NCBI RefSeq assembly: GCF_018831085.1
Contig: NZ_JAGPNM010000002.1
Span: forward strand, 124,001-188,000
Direction: 5' to 3'
From: Rheinheimera oceanensis
Lineage (GTDB): Bacteria > Pseudomonadota > Gammaproteobacteria > Enterobacterales > Alteromonadaceae
DNA: 64,000 nucleotides
The notes under the pieces are model-generated. The model had not been told where the DNA came from. It made no database searches and saw only the letters and a program-made list of their open reading frames with translations. Every line of letters starts with the position of its first letter. Positions within the stretch are counted from its first letter, which is position 1. The position numbers and the translations under genes were made by a program. This document shows positions 42,861 through 51,268 of this stretch, piece after piece.

Positions 42861-42934
42861 GCGGGTGTAGTTCAATGGTAGAACGAAAGCTTCCCAAGCT
42901 TTAGACACGGGTTCGATTCCCGCCACCCGCTCCA
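42861..42934 (+). tRNA. tRNA-Gly (anticodon CCC)
   Basis: The acceptor stem GCGGGTG pairs with CACCCGC, followed by discriminator T and an encoded CCA. The anticodon arm is AAAGC-TTCCCAA-GCTTT, giving anticodon CCC. The T arm is GGGTTCGATTCCC. All arms form a standard cloverleaf. Confidence 0.95.
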
Positions 42935-42966
42935 GTGGCCGCCTGCAGGCGGCCAACTGCAAAACA

Positions 42967-43911
42967 TCAGGCTAATTTACGCAACCGCAGTATGTCCCGC
43001 ACTACTTCCCACAGCGGAAACATGGCAGTGATCACCAGACCGGTAACAGCAACGCGTTCCAGTTGCTCTAGCTGCAATACGCCTTGCCACACTTCAGGTT
43101 CCAGTTTTAACAACGGGTCGCTGGCAGCAAGCATCAATATTACTGCGACAAAAGCGCCGTTCAGTACAATATTACCCAGCAACATGGTTTGGCTCCAAAA
43201 TCGCTTACGCAACTGCCACAAGCTGCTTGCAATACCCAGCAGCGCCAGTGGGCTAGCCCATTTTAATAGTTGATGCGCATTGTCGGTAAACAAAAAACTG
43301 CTGTTGGCCAATTGCTCCGGCGACAACCATAGCGGATACCAGATCACGATCAGTAAAAATACATAGGTTGCCAGATCGGTAAAGATGTCCTGCAGTGAAA
43401 TATGCTGCCAGCTGTGCCCCGCATCCGGTAATTGCTGCGGCTGCCAGTTATCGTTTTGCGAGGTAGTGGCCTTAGCGGTATCAACTGACATCAGCGCAAA
43501 GGTAATAGTGATCGCAGTAAAAGCAAAGCAACCATCTTTAAGAAAACCGCTGGCGACACTTTTAAGGTACAACAACAAGCCAAAATCACCTGCCAGCCAG
43601 GCACTGGTACTGCCAACTATCTGCAGCACAAATAAAATGCCCAGTACCATAAACAAGGTGTAACGATATACCGGCATATAGTGCAGGCTAATCAGTGGCT
43701 GCGGCGGTACAAACTGCTGCGCTACCTCACGCGGGTGGCCCATTTGCTTTAATACTGCGGCAATATCAGTGTCTGCCAGCCCGCCTTGCTGCTCAGACAA
43801 CATATCCAGTTGATCCATAATATTGGCGTTTAACTCGCGGCCAATTTCGTCGCGCTTTACTTCGGGTAATTCACGCTGCACTGCAGCGATATAACGCTTA
43901 ACCAGTTCCAT
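42967..43911 (-). CDS. HAAS-domain membrane protein, partner of a PadR regulator
   Basis: The 314-residue product begins with a cytosolic HAAS-type helical region (MELVKRYIAAVQRELPEVKR, then ELNANIMDQLDML and KQMGHPREVAQQFVPP), followed by about six membrane helices between residues 80 and 300. HAAS-domain proteins are commonly encoded next to PadR regulators and are thought to transmit signals in the membrane; the ligand is unknown. It follows the PadR gene with stop and start sharing one base. Confidence 0.78.
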   Translation of the reverse strand: MELVKRYIAAVQRELPEVKRDEIGRELNANIMDQLDMLSEQQGGLADTDIAAVLKQMGHPREVAQQFVPPQPLISLHYMPVYRYTLFMVLGILFVLQIVGSTSAWLAGDFGLLLYLKSVASGFLKDGCFAFTAITITFALMSVDTAKATTSQNDNWQPQQLPDAGHSWQHISLQDIFTDLATYVFLLIVIWYPLWLSPEQLANSSFLFTDNAHQLLKWASPLALLGIASSLWQLRKRFWSQTMLLGNIVLNGAFVAVILMLAASDPLLKLEPEVWQGVLQLEQLERVAVTGLVITAMFPLWEVVRDILRLRKLA

Positions 43912-44258
43912 TATTTTGTCTCCTGTGATGCCGTGCCCAGCAAATTGCTAAGGGAATTATTAAGTTGCTGCCACTCGTCCGTTAGCTGGCTAAGCAGTTG
44001 TGTGCCCAGCTCTGATAACTGATAGTAGCGCCGCTCGCGTCCCTCCCCTTGCTGCCATTCGCTGTCGAGCAGGCCTTGCTCGGCCAGACGGCGGATTAAC
44101 GGGTATAAAGTGCCTTCATCAATATCAATGCCGCCATCCTGCAGCTGCTTACGCAACGAATAGCCGTAATGTGGCTGCTTTAACGATGCTAATACCGCCA
44201 GCACCAGCACGCCGCGGCGCAGTTCCAGCCGCATTTTATCCAGTTGTGCAGTTGTCAT
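43911..44258 (-). CDS. PadR family transcriptional regulator
   Basis: The 115-residue product is a winged-helix repressor: LRRGVLVLAVLASLKQPHYGYSL starts the DNA-binding domain, IDEGTLYPLIRRLAEQGLLDSEW is the diagnostic PadR wing, and a short helical C-terminus is used for dimerisation. It is probably autoregulatory and controls the HAAS-domain gene directly downstream. The upstream sequence 44280-44335 contains several CACA/TGTG repeats (CTGTGCACCACATACTGTGC and ACACAGTAT) that could be its operator. Confidence 0.88.
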   Translation of the reverse strand: MTTAQLDKMRLELRRGVLVLAVLASLKQPHYGYSLRKQLQDGGIDIDEGTLYPLIRRLAEQGLLDSEWQQGEGRERRYYQLSELGTQLLSQLTDEWQQLNNSLSNLLGTASQETK

Positions 44259-44407
44259 AACCTTTGCTTCCTATACTGTGCACCACATACTGTGCGACAC
44301 ACAGCAATATACTAGGTGCCACACAGTATAAAAGCAAGCCATTAACGCAAAGAAAAATTGCATAAAAAATAAGCTGATTATTTTCAGTTAGTTGGGGGAG
44401 TTTAGTA

Positions 44408-44561
44408 TCAGAAAGCTGAGCTAAAGCAAGCTATGGCTATGGCAGAGGTATAGCTAACTGTTTTATCGTCCAGCAGTGTTAACCAATTTGGCGCTATATC
44501 CAGGTGGCTGGCAATAATTTTCAGGCATACCAGCAGCAGAACAGCGATCAATACCCCTACT
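44408..44561 (-). pseudogene. AI-2E family transporter, C-terminal fragment (left of the alginate island)
   Basis: The minus strand encodes VGVLIAVLLLVCLKIIASHL and DIAPNWLTLLDDK up to a stop at 44408. This is the typical end of AI-2E family transporters, where a GxxG-VLLAVPLL segment is followed by LKI. It has no start and breaks off at 44561, where sequence similarity to that family ends. The matching upstream part of the same gene is at 58375-58598. The two pieces join in frame across the shared CTACT. Confidence 0.8.
44557..44561. repeat. 5-bp direct repeat CTACT at the left island boundary
   Basis: The same five bases occur at 58374-58378. Removing the sequence between them together with one copy restores a continuous frame in the AI-2E gene (WGAV followed by GVLIAV). 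It looks like a target site duplication, though 5 bp could also be chance microhomology. Confidence 0.6.
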
Positions 44562-44617
44562 TGTTGAACAGACCAAGAGCATCGTGGCCCCAACCCACAA
44601 AATATAACCAATTCGCA

Positions 44618-44680
44618 TTGACATGTATTACACAATATGGTGGCATACGCATAATTGATAATAACAATTGGTAATACTAA
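44618..44680 (+). promoter_or_regulatory. promoter region of the esterase gene with candidate GntR operator
   Basis: TTGACA lies at 44618-44623; the -10 box is unclear (GGCATA after 18 bases is the best match). The motif AATTGGTAATACTAA at 44666-44680 is a near-palindrome (TTGGTA-A-TACTAA) placed just before the AAGGGG ribosome binding site, where a repressor would block expression. The same TTGGTA-W-TAC core occurs at two other island promoters. Confidence 0.5.
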
Positions 44681-44695
44681 AAGGGGATTTATACG

Positions 44696-45580
44696 ATGTT
44701 CCAGATTCTATTAAGTATCTTGTTACTGATAGCCCTGCTGCTAAATGCCCGTGGCTTACAGGCTGAGGAATTTCAACCGGTTCAGTACCCGGATGGTTAC
44801 AAGGCTCAGCTCAATCAGGTATATGTTGAAATAAATAACTGGCAAGGATTAATGGACCTGTATCTGCCGCCGCGCGGTGAAGCACCGACACCGGTGGTGA
44901 TCAATATTCACGGCGGTGGTTGGAATAAAGGCCGCAAGGAATCCCAAAGAGGCTTCGGTTCCTTCTTTCGTCGTGGCTATGCGGTAGCCAACATTAGCTA
45001 CCGCCTGGTTCAGGTGGCTCCAGCGCCAGCCGCCGTTGAAGACGTGCGCTGTGCGCTGATTTACCTGATCAACAATGCTCCTGATCTGAATATTGATACC
45101 CAAAAAATTGTCTTTACCGGCAGCTCTGCCGGTGGTCACCTGGCTTTGATGGGCGGCTTGTTGGGTAACGACCGACGTTTTGACGGCAACTGTCCTGCTG
45201 TGGAACAGGAAATTCGCGTGGCCGCCATCATTAACAAATATGGTATTGCAGATGTGGGGGACTGGGCACACGGCAAACACACCAGCCGGTCGGCGGTGAT
45301 GTGGTTGGGTGAAGGCGTAGACGATCTGGCGTTTCGTCGCTCAGTTTCGCCGATCACGCATATCAAACCTGACAGCCCGCCAGTGTTTACTGTGCACGGA
45401 GATGCCGACCCGATAGTGCCATACCAGCAATCTGTGGATTTACATAAGAAGCTGGATGAGATGGGGGTGAGAAATCAGTTTGTCACAGTTGAAGGTGGTG
45501 CCCATGGCCGCTTTCCTAAAGACAGAAACCGGGAAGTCACCAACATGTCCATGCAATTTCTCGACTCCTTGGGGCTTTAA
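44696..45580 (+). CDS. secreted alpha/beta-hydrolase (esterase)
   Basis: The 294-residue product has a signal peptide (about 1-23) and an esterase fold with the oxyanion HGGGW, nucleophile in GSSAGGH (S144), acid in HGDADPIVP (D238) and base in GGAHGRF (H270), so the triad is complete. It resembles carboxylesterases of the HSL/BD-FAE kind. It lies at the left end of the alginate island and shares an operator-like motif with the other units, which suggests removal of acetyl groups from alginate. That substrate is inference. Confidence 0.82.
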   Translation: MFQILLSILLLIALLLNARGLQAEEFQPVQYPDGYKAQLNQVYVEINNWQGLMDLYLPPRGEAPTPVVINIHGGGWNKGRKESQRGFGSFFRRGYAVANISYRLVQVAPAPAAVEDVRCALIYLINNAPDLNIDTQKIVFTGSSAGGHLALMGGLLGNDRRFDGNCPAVEQEIRVAAIINKYGIADVGDWAHGKHTSRSAVMWLGEGVDDLAFRRSVSPITHIKPDSPPVFTVHGDADPIVPYQQSVDLHKKLDEMGVRNQFVTVEGGAHGRFPKDRNREVTNMSMQFLDSLGL

Positions 45581-45620
45581 CACATAATACACAATAGATA
45601 GCTTACCAAATCAACAAACA

Positions 45621-45675
45621 ATGTAATACCAATACTGATAAATTGGTTGACAATTAAATCTGCAAGGCCTACTTT
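45621..45675 (+). promoter_or_regulatory. promoter of the iron-dependent dehydrogenase gene with candidate operators
   Basis: TTGACA (45647-45652) and TACTTT (45670-45675) are 17 bases apart. The -35 box is part of TTGGTTGACA (45643-45652), a 10-mer also found at the TonB receptor promoter. Just upstream, GTAATACCAA (45623-45632) is the complement of TTGGTATTAC. Confidence 0.55.
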
Positions 45676-45847
45676 AATAGCCAACCATGTCATATCTGGT
45701 GTTTAACCATTTAGTGAGTTTGCCAATAACCTGTTTTAATCACTCGACTACTAACGTTTGATAACTGTTTGGCAACAACAGACATAAACATGAAACCAGT
45801 GCATATCGCTATAAGATTGCTGAGCTTGATCAACGAGAGGTAATACA

Positions 45848-47035
45848 ATGTCGCCATTTGAGTGGAGTTTCCCAACTAAGCTAATATACGGCCCAGGCCG
45901 GTTGAAGGAAGTCGGTAAAATTGCCGCCGAATACGGTAAGAAGGCCATGATAGCTACCTATGAAAAAGGCAGTCCGTTAGATCCCGTTATTGAAACGGTA
46001 TCAGCCTCACTGAAAGCTGCAGGCTTAGACGTTGTGCTATTTACCGGTATCGAGCCTAACCCTCGCGCTCAAACCATTGATAAAGCAATTGAAATATTCA
46101 ACGCCGAAAAATGCGATCTGGTTATTGCCTTAGGAGGCGGCAGTGTTATAGATGGTTCAAAATACATTGCAGCCACCGCCTTCTCTGGTGGTAAGTCCTG
46201 GGATTATGTCGTGCTGGGTGAAAGAACACCCCGCGAATATACCGGAGCTTTCCCGATTATTTCAATCCCAACTATTTCAGCAGCTGGCTCTGAAAGCAAT
46301 GCCGGTGGAGTAATTCAAAACGCTGAAACTAATGAAAAAAGTTTCTCCCGCTCCCCTTATCGTTTACCAAAAGTCGCCATTGTTGATCCAGAGATCCTAA
46401 AATCGGTACCACGCCGCTTAACACAGGACAGCTGCTTAGATATCTTCTCGCATTTAATTGAACATTACTTATCTAGTCCAGATGAATCAGACTTTGCCGA
46501 CCGCATGACCGAGGCGATGATTTTATGCTTAATCGACAATCTGGATAAAATATTGGAGGATTTAAGCAACTTAGAAGTCAGAATGCAGTTAGCACTATGC
46601 TCACAATTTGGCTGGTCAGGCTTACAAGCCTTAGGCCGCTTAGGTTCTATCCCGATGCATTCAATCGAAATGCCGCTAAGCGCGCACTATGATTTACCGC
46701 ATGGCAAAGGCATGGTAATAGTTATGCCGGCTTACTTAGAATATATGTCAGATGCCCTGCCACACCGCTGGGCAAAACTGGCCCGGCGCTGTTTTGGTGT
46801 AACCGAACAGGATGATGCAATTGCAGCTAAGTTATTACCAGTTAAAGTAAAAGAGTGGTTTAAGCGCACAGGCTCTTACCTAACCTTAACCGATGTGGGT
46901 ATTCCAAACGACAAGTTTGAGCAAATGGCTGAAGATGTTGTCCGCATGTTTCCAATAAAAGGTACTGAAACCACAGCCGGTGCCAGACCCATCAACAAAG
47001 AAGATGTAATTAACATGTACAAGTTAATGGCTTAA
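45848..47035 (+). CDS. iron-containing alcohol dehydrogenase, candidate DEH reductase
   Basis: The 395-residue product belongs to the iron-dependent (group III) dehydrogenases, near the YqhD/butanol dehydrogenase branch. It has the nucleotide site GGGSVIDGSKYIAA and the four metal ligands D198, H202 (DIFSHLIEHY), H271 and H285 (HSIEMPLSAHYDLPHGKG). Members reduce aldehydes with NAD(P)H. In alginate use, DEH (an alpha-keto aldehyde) must be reduced to KDG, and no SDR-type DEH reductase is in the island, so this gene is a candidate. A monocistronic unit with its own promoter. Confidence 0.85.
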   Translation: MSPFEWSFPTKLIYGPGRLKEVGKIAAEYGKKAMIATYEKGSPLDPVIETVSASLKAAGLDVVLFTGIEPNPRAQTIDKAIEIFNAEKCDLVIALGGGSVIDGSKYIAATAFSGGKSWDYVVLGERTPREYTGAFPIISIPTISAAGSESNAGGVIQNAETNEKSFSRSPYRLPKVAIVDPEILKSVPRRLTQDSCLDIFSHLIEHYLSSPDESDFADRMTEAMILCLIDNLDKILEDLSNLEVRMQLALCSQFGWSGLQALGRLGSIPMHSIEMPLSAHYDLPHGKGMVIVMPAYLEYMSDALPHRWAKLARRCFGVTEQDDAIAAKLLPVKVKEWFKRTGSYLTLTDVGIPNDKFEQMAEDVVRMFPIKGTETTAGARPINKEDVINMYKLMA

Positions 47036-47128
47036 CGGTGCAACCTGTTCTAAAGAGGTTGTATGTAAGCAACAGCGGGAGGCCGTTCTTCGACAGGGCC
47101 TCCTAAAAGCCATGCCGCCAGCCTGCAG

Positions 47129-47872
47129 TTATTGTGCGGTGTGTTTTACCAGATTAGTGATCGAATATAAACCGCGTTTTTCGTTGTTTTTGCGTCGAAT
47201 TTCTTCCAGTGCTCTGGCTTCAGTTGCATCAAATAACGTATTGATAAGCCGATTAAAGTGATTGTGCATTGCTACCCTGGCTTCTGCCGGGTTACGCGCT
47301 TTTAACGCATTATAGATGGCAGTGTGCTCTTCTAAGGTCAGATGACTATCTTTGCTACAGACACTGGCATAATCATCAATAATAGCGGCCGTCGACTCGC
47401 GCAATGACCATAACTGACTTACCGACAGGATCATAGCGCCATTGCGCGTTGCACCGGCAATAATGCTGTGAAATAGCCGATCCGCTTCTTCGGTATCACC
47501 ACGCTCCTGCATCATTACTAAGGTGTCATGCAAGCGTGTTAACTCATCATCAGTAATGCTCACTGCAGCTAACGCCGCAACCTCACCTTCAACCAAGGCT
47601 CGGGCTTGGGTTAACTCAAAGGCATTAACAACAGGCTGTTTCGCGCCTTTCAGCGCTCCTTCTAATACATAAACACCTGAACCCGTTTTTACTTCAACCT
47701 TTTCCCGCACTTCCAATGCAATGATCGCTTCACGGATCGTAGGCCGACTGACATCAAATTTTTCGGCCAACTCGCGTTCTGGGGGCAAGCGGCTTCCTAC
47801 CGCAAAATTACCATTATCAATTAACGCTTCTATTTCATCTACGATGCGCCAAAACATTCGTCGGCTTTTCAT
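47129..47872 (-). CDS. GntR family (FadR/FCD) transcriptional regulator
   Basis: The 247-residue product has an N-terminal winged helix (GSRLPPERELAEKFDVSRPT, about 26-45) and a C-terminal FCD ligand domain with the conserved E/R/H pattern (ARALVEGEVAALAA, FHSIIAGATRN, EEHTAIYNAL and MHNHFNRL). FCD regulators often bind sugar acids such as KDG. The frame opens with TTG at 47899, but ATG at 47872 with GAGAG upstream is preferred. It is divergent from the TonB receptor and is the only regulator in the island. Confidence 0.88.
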   Translation of the reverse strand: MKSRRMFWRIVDEIEALIDNGNFAVGSRLPPERELAEKFDVSRPTIREAIIALEVREKVEVKTGSGVYVLEGALKGAKQPVVNAFELTQARALVEGEVAALAAVSITDDELTRLHDTLVMMQERGDTEEADRLFHSIIAGATRNGAMILSVSQLWSLRESTAAIIDDYASVCSKDSHLTLEEHTAIYNALKARNPAEARVAMHNHFNRLINTLFDATEARALEEIRRKNNEKRGLYSITNLVKHTAQ

Positions 47873-48175
47873 AACGGCTCTCTCACATTGTCTAACCAAT
47901 ATCGTGCATTAGTATCGTGCATTTATATACGATGCATATTAGCGACTAAAAAAGTCGTAAGCAAAAACAAAATCACTATTTTGTAGCGAAGAGCTACACA
48001 TCACTTCAACGCTGGCAGCCCCGCTCAAACTGGTAATAACAAAAGGCAAACATAAGCCAGATATTGGTAATACATCTTGGTTGACATAAAATGAGATATT
48101 GGTTAGATTCTACTCAACGCATGATGGTTAAAACTAAAGCGATTAAATCGCAATATATAAAAACCGGGGATAGAC
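47873..48175. promoter_or_regulatory. divergent control region between the gntR-type gene and the TonB receptor
   Basis: Rightward promoter: TTGACA (48081-48086), 17 bases, TAGATT (48104-48109). Around it are TTGGTAATAC (48064-48073), TTGGTTGACA (48077-48086) and GATATTGGTTAGA (48095-48107). The same 13-mer in inverse orientation lies at 47891-47903 just upstream of the regulator. Next to that, ATCGTGCATT occurs twice at a 13-base spacing (47901, 47914) with an inverted ATGCATCGT (47929-47937 complement). These look like operators for autoregulation and pathway control. Confidence 0.55.
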
Positions 48176-51100
48176 ATGAAGCTAAGTAAATTAAGTATAG
48201 GGATCTGTGCCGCAAGTCGTGGCATCCGTACCACACAATGGGTTGTCTGTTCGACTCTGCTGGCAACACTCGCTATGCCAGCTGTGGCACAAGAGACTCC
48301 AGAGCCAACACCTGCAGTCAATGGCCAGCAACAAACTGAAGATGTTGATGTAGAGATTATTCAGGTATCAGGTATGCGTGCCACTATGACACGCTCGTTA
48401 GCGCTGAAGAAAAACACCGAAGCGATCACCGATTCTATTGCTGCTTCGGATTTCGGCGATTTACCCGGTTTATCTATTTCGGATGTTATCGAAAACATCA
48501 CCAGCGTATCTGGCCACCGTGGTAAAGGTAGTGCGTCTGAAATGTCTATCCGCGGGTTGGGCCCCTTCTTAGGTTACAATACGTTTAATGGCAGAACGAT
48601 AACCAGTGCCGGCTATAGCCGGGCGGTAAACTTCAAAAAATTCCCTTCTGAGTTTTCTGACAAAGTAGTGGTATATAAATCACAGCAAGCTGATTTAGTT
48701 GAAGGTGGCGTTGCCGGTACTATCAATATCGACTCTCTGCGCCCGTTGGATTTCGGCAAAGATCGCGTTTCACTTGAATTACAGGGGATCTACAACAATC
48801 ATACAGCCCACACTAAGGGCGAAAATGGCTTGGGTAATCAGATCACCGCCTCTTTTGTCAAACAACTGAATAACAACGCCTTAGGAAACTTTGCTATTAC
48901 GGCCGGTTATCAACGTACTGATTCCTCTAACCCGGAAGAAAGTATGCTGACCAGTTCGACCATGTATTCTTGTGCAACCCGATTAGCCGACGGCACGGCG
49001 CTGCGCACTGTTAATGATTGTAACAGCAACAGCAGTGGCACAAACACTAACGTGACACGTGAAAATATTGGCGATTATGATCGCAGCTCAGTCTTTCTAA
49101 CACCATCAAGCTGGACTTACCGCAACCAGGAAGAACAAGATCAGCGTGATGCTTACGTCGGCGCCTTTCAATGGCAGCCTAACGATGCCTGGAACATTAA
49201 CTTCGATATTGCCTACTCTAACAACCGTTATACTGAAGATCGGCACGATTTTGTCATCACTAGTGCCCGCCGCAACCTACGTAATCATGTAATAGATGAC
49301 GAATTTAACCTGTTGTACCGCGAAGGTGACTCCAGAATGGAAACGCAGGGGTTATTTCGTAGTGAGGATGAAACCTATACGGGCTGGGGTTTAAATATTG
49401 AGCATAACTTAACGGACAATTTAAAACTTTCAACGGATATTTCTTACTCTAAATCATTCCGGAACCGCACCGACTGGCAATCACGCGTGATAACCAACGG
49501 CTACTGGAAATATAGCCTTGATAATCGTGAGCACCGGTTAACTGAGCTAACCTTTTTAGATGCAAATTGGAACAGCCCGGAAGATGTGGGATATGACAGC
49601 AGCACCGCCTTCGATCCAACTAATCTGGCCTCCTGGAGTGCACCGTTAAATAATAACGTTGGCCCAGAAGCGAGATATAGGCGCTTGATGGAAGAGCGCG
49701 ATGATCGCTTATCTGCCATTCGCTTTGATTTAGAATACTATTTAGGCGGTGAAATATTCTCTAGCCTGCAAACCGGTGTTCGATATTCTAAAGAGAAATT
49801 ATTCTCCGATTTAGATGCCACCCGGGCAATTAACCCCCTCACCGGTGCCGAAGTGAGTGAGTTTGCCACGCGTGATACAACCTTAGTTAATGGGGTAGTT
49901 AACAACTGCTTTATTGACTGGAACAATCCCAAATGGTTGAGCAGTGAATCCGGTAATGGCTTTCAGGGCGGTCAGTTTGCGCAATTAGACGGCCGCTGCG
50001 GCTTCGGTGCGTTGTCGGGGGTAAATGCAGATGGCTCCTTTACTGATATCGGACCTTATGCCGACCGGCGCAGTACCGGTGACATTGATATTGTTGAATC
50101 TATTACTGCCGCTTATATGATGGCCAGATTACAAACTGAGCTATTTGGACTACCTGTTTCAGGTAATGTTGGTTTACGCGTAGTACAAACCAAAATCGAT
50201 TCCAACGGTATACGTTCTGGCTACCATATCGTATCTAGTAGTACAGGTTCATTGACTCTTGAGCCTACTGGCGATCTCGAAGAGTTTAATATCAAAAACG
50301 ATACTATCGACCTCCTGCCCAGTGCCAATATTACCTTTCATTACACTGATACTTTTTTGATCCGCACCGCGGTTTATCGCGCACTATCCAGACCACAGTT
50401 ACTGGAAATGAGTGCAGGCCGTAATATCAATGTCAATAATGAAGAAACCATTACCAATCCTGATGATTTGATTCGACAGGTGAGTGGTGGCAATCCTTAT
50501 CAAACGCCTCTAATGTCAAATAATGTTGATTTATCGTTTGAATGGTATCCATCAAGAGATACGGCCATGTCAATTGCCTTTTATGGCAAGCAATTTGAAG
50601 CTAATTTCCGTGATGTCATGCTTGAAGAAACGTTGGTAATAGATGGTCAACCGATCAATGTACAATTAGCTACCGGCAGTTATACAGACGATCGCAGCTA
50701 CTTGCGGGGCTTCGAAATCAGTGCTCAGCATAACTTTATTAAATTACCCGCACCTTTTGACGGTTTAGGTGTGAAATTATCTTATAACTATGCGAATTCG
50801 TCATTTGAAAACCAGGACGGTACCTTTGGTGACGTTTATGATGAGAATGGCGTACTGGTACAGAATGGTTTTGTTGAACCAGCCAACGTCTTTGGTTTAT
50901 CTAAAGATGTGTTCTCCGGTTCAATTTACTGGGAGGGCAAAAGGCTCTCTTTGCGAGCACTGTACAAATATCGCTCACAATATTTCCAGCCCAATACCGG
51001 ATCGGCATCCAACCGTTATGTTGAGCCATTCAACTATGTTGACCTCAGCGCGAAATATAAGCTAACAAGAAACACCTCCATCTCGCTCCAGGTATTAAAT

Positions 51101-51205
51101 GTTACAGATGAACCGCAATATATGATACGCGGTGCCAGCAACACCCCAACATTAATTTCCAGTTCGGGGCCTAAGTACTTCCTAAGCCTGAAAACGGTGT
51201 TCTAA
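48176..51205 (+). CDS. TonB-dependent receptor, probable alginate oligosaccharide importer
   Basis: The 1009-residue outer-membrane protein has a signal peptide (about 1-38, ending AVAQE), a TonB box-like VEIIQVSGMRA, a plug domain (ITDSIAASDFGDLPGLSISD, then EMSIRGLGPF, then VYKSQQADLVEGGVAGTINI) and a 22-strand barrel ending in KYFLSLKTVF with terminal Phe. It is of the TonB-Xanth-Caul type used for carbohydrates. Next to PL6 and PL17 lyases it should import alginate oligomers. A terminator follows directly. Confidence 0.9.
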   Translation: MKLSKLSIGICAASRGIRTTQWVVCSTLLATLAMPAVAQETPEPTPAVNGQQQTEDVDVEIIQVSGMRATMTRSLALKKNTEAITDSIAASDFGDLPGLSISDVIENITSVSGHRGKGSASEMSIRGLGPFLGYNTFNGRTITSAGYSRAVNFKKFPSEFSDKVVVYKSQQADLVEGGVAGTINIDSLRPLDFGKDRVSLELQGIYNNHTAHTKGENGLGNQITASFVKQLNNNALGNFAITAGYQRTDSSNPEESMLTSSTMYSCATRLADGTALRTVNDCNSNSSGTNTNVTRENIGDYDRSSVFLTPSSWTYRNQEEQDQRDAYVGAFQWQPNDAWNINFDIAYSNNRYTEDRHDFVITSARRNLRNHVIDDEFNLLYREGDSRMETQGLFRSEDETYTGWGLNIEHNLTDNLKLSTDISYSKSFRNRTDWQSRVITNGYWKYSLDNREHRLTELTFLDANWNSPEDVGYDSSTAFDPTNLASWSAPLNNNVGPEARYRRLMEERDDRLSAIRFDLEYYLGGEIFSSLQTGVRYSKEKLFSDLDATRAINPLTGAEVSEFATRDTTLVNGVVNNCFIDWNNPKWLSSESGNGFQGGQFAQLDGRCGFGALSGVNADGSFTDIGPYADRRSTGDIDIVESITAAYMMARLQTELFGLPVSGNVGLRVVQTKIDSNGIRSGYHIVSSSTGSLTLEPTGDLEEFNIKNDTIDLLPSANITFHYTDTFLIRTAVYRALSRPQLLEMSAGRNINVNNEETITNPDDLIRQVSGGNPYQTPLMSNNVDLSFEWYPSRDTAMSIAFYGKQFEANFRDVMLEETLVIDGQPINVQLATGSYTDDRSYLRGFEISAQHNFIKLPAPFDGLGVKLSYNYANSSFENQDGTFGDVYDENGVLVQNGFVEPANVFGLSKDVFSGSIYWEGKRLSLRALYKYRSQYFQPNTGSASNRYVEPFNYVDLSAKYKLTRNTSISLQVLNVTDEPQYMIRGASNTPTLISSSGPKYFLSLKTVF

Positions 51206-51220
51206 ATACATGACGGTATC

Positions 51221-51254
51221 AGCACCCATTACGCCCCTAATAGGTGCTTTTTTC
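51221..51254 (+). terminator. intrinsic terminator between the TonB receptor and the PL6 lyase
   Basis: AGCACC-C-ATTA, a CGCCCC loop and TAAT-A-GGTGCT form an 11-bp stem with one mismatch, followed by TTTTTT. It lies in the 63-base gap before the PL6 gene, which has no clear promoter of its own. Confidence 0.8.
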
Positions 51255-51268
51255 TTAAATCACAGCAT

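Noticed and set aside
44408..44635. 75-codon leftward frame as an intact small membrane gene
   Set aside because: Only the part from VGVLIAV onward resembles a protein, and it matches an AI-2E transporter tail. The first residues come from island sequence beyond the junction, so it is treated as a pseudogene fragment.
47041..47103. Terminator between the dehydrogenase and the GntR gene
   Set aside because: Two hairpins are visible (CAACCT/AGGTTG and GGAGGCC/GGCCTCC), but neither is followed by a T-run, so they were not called.
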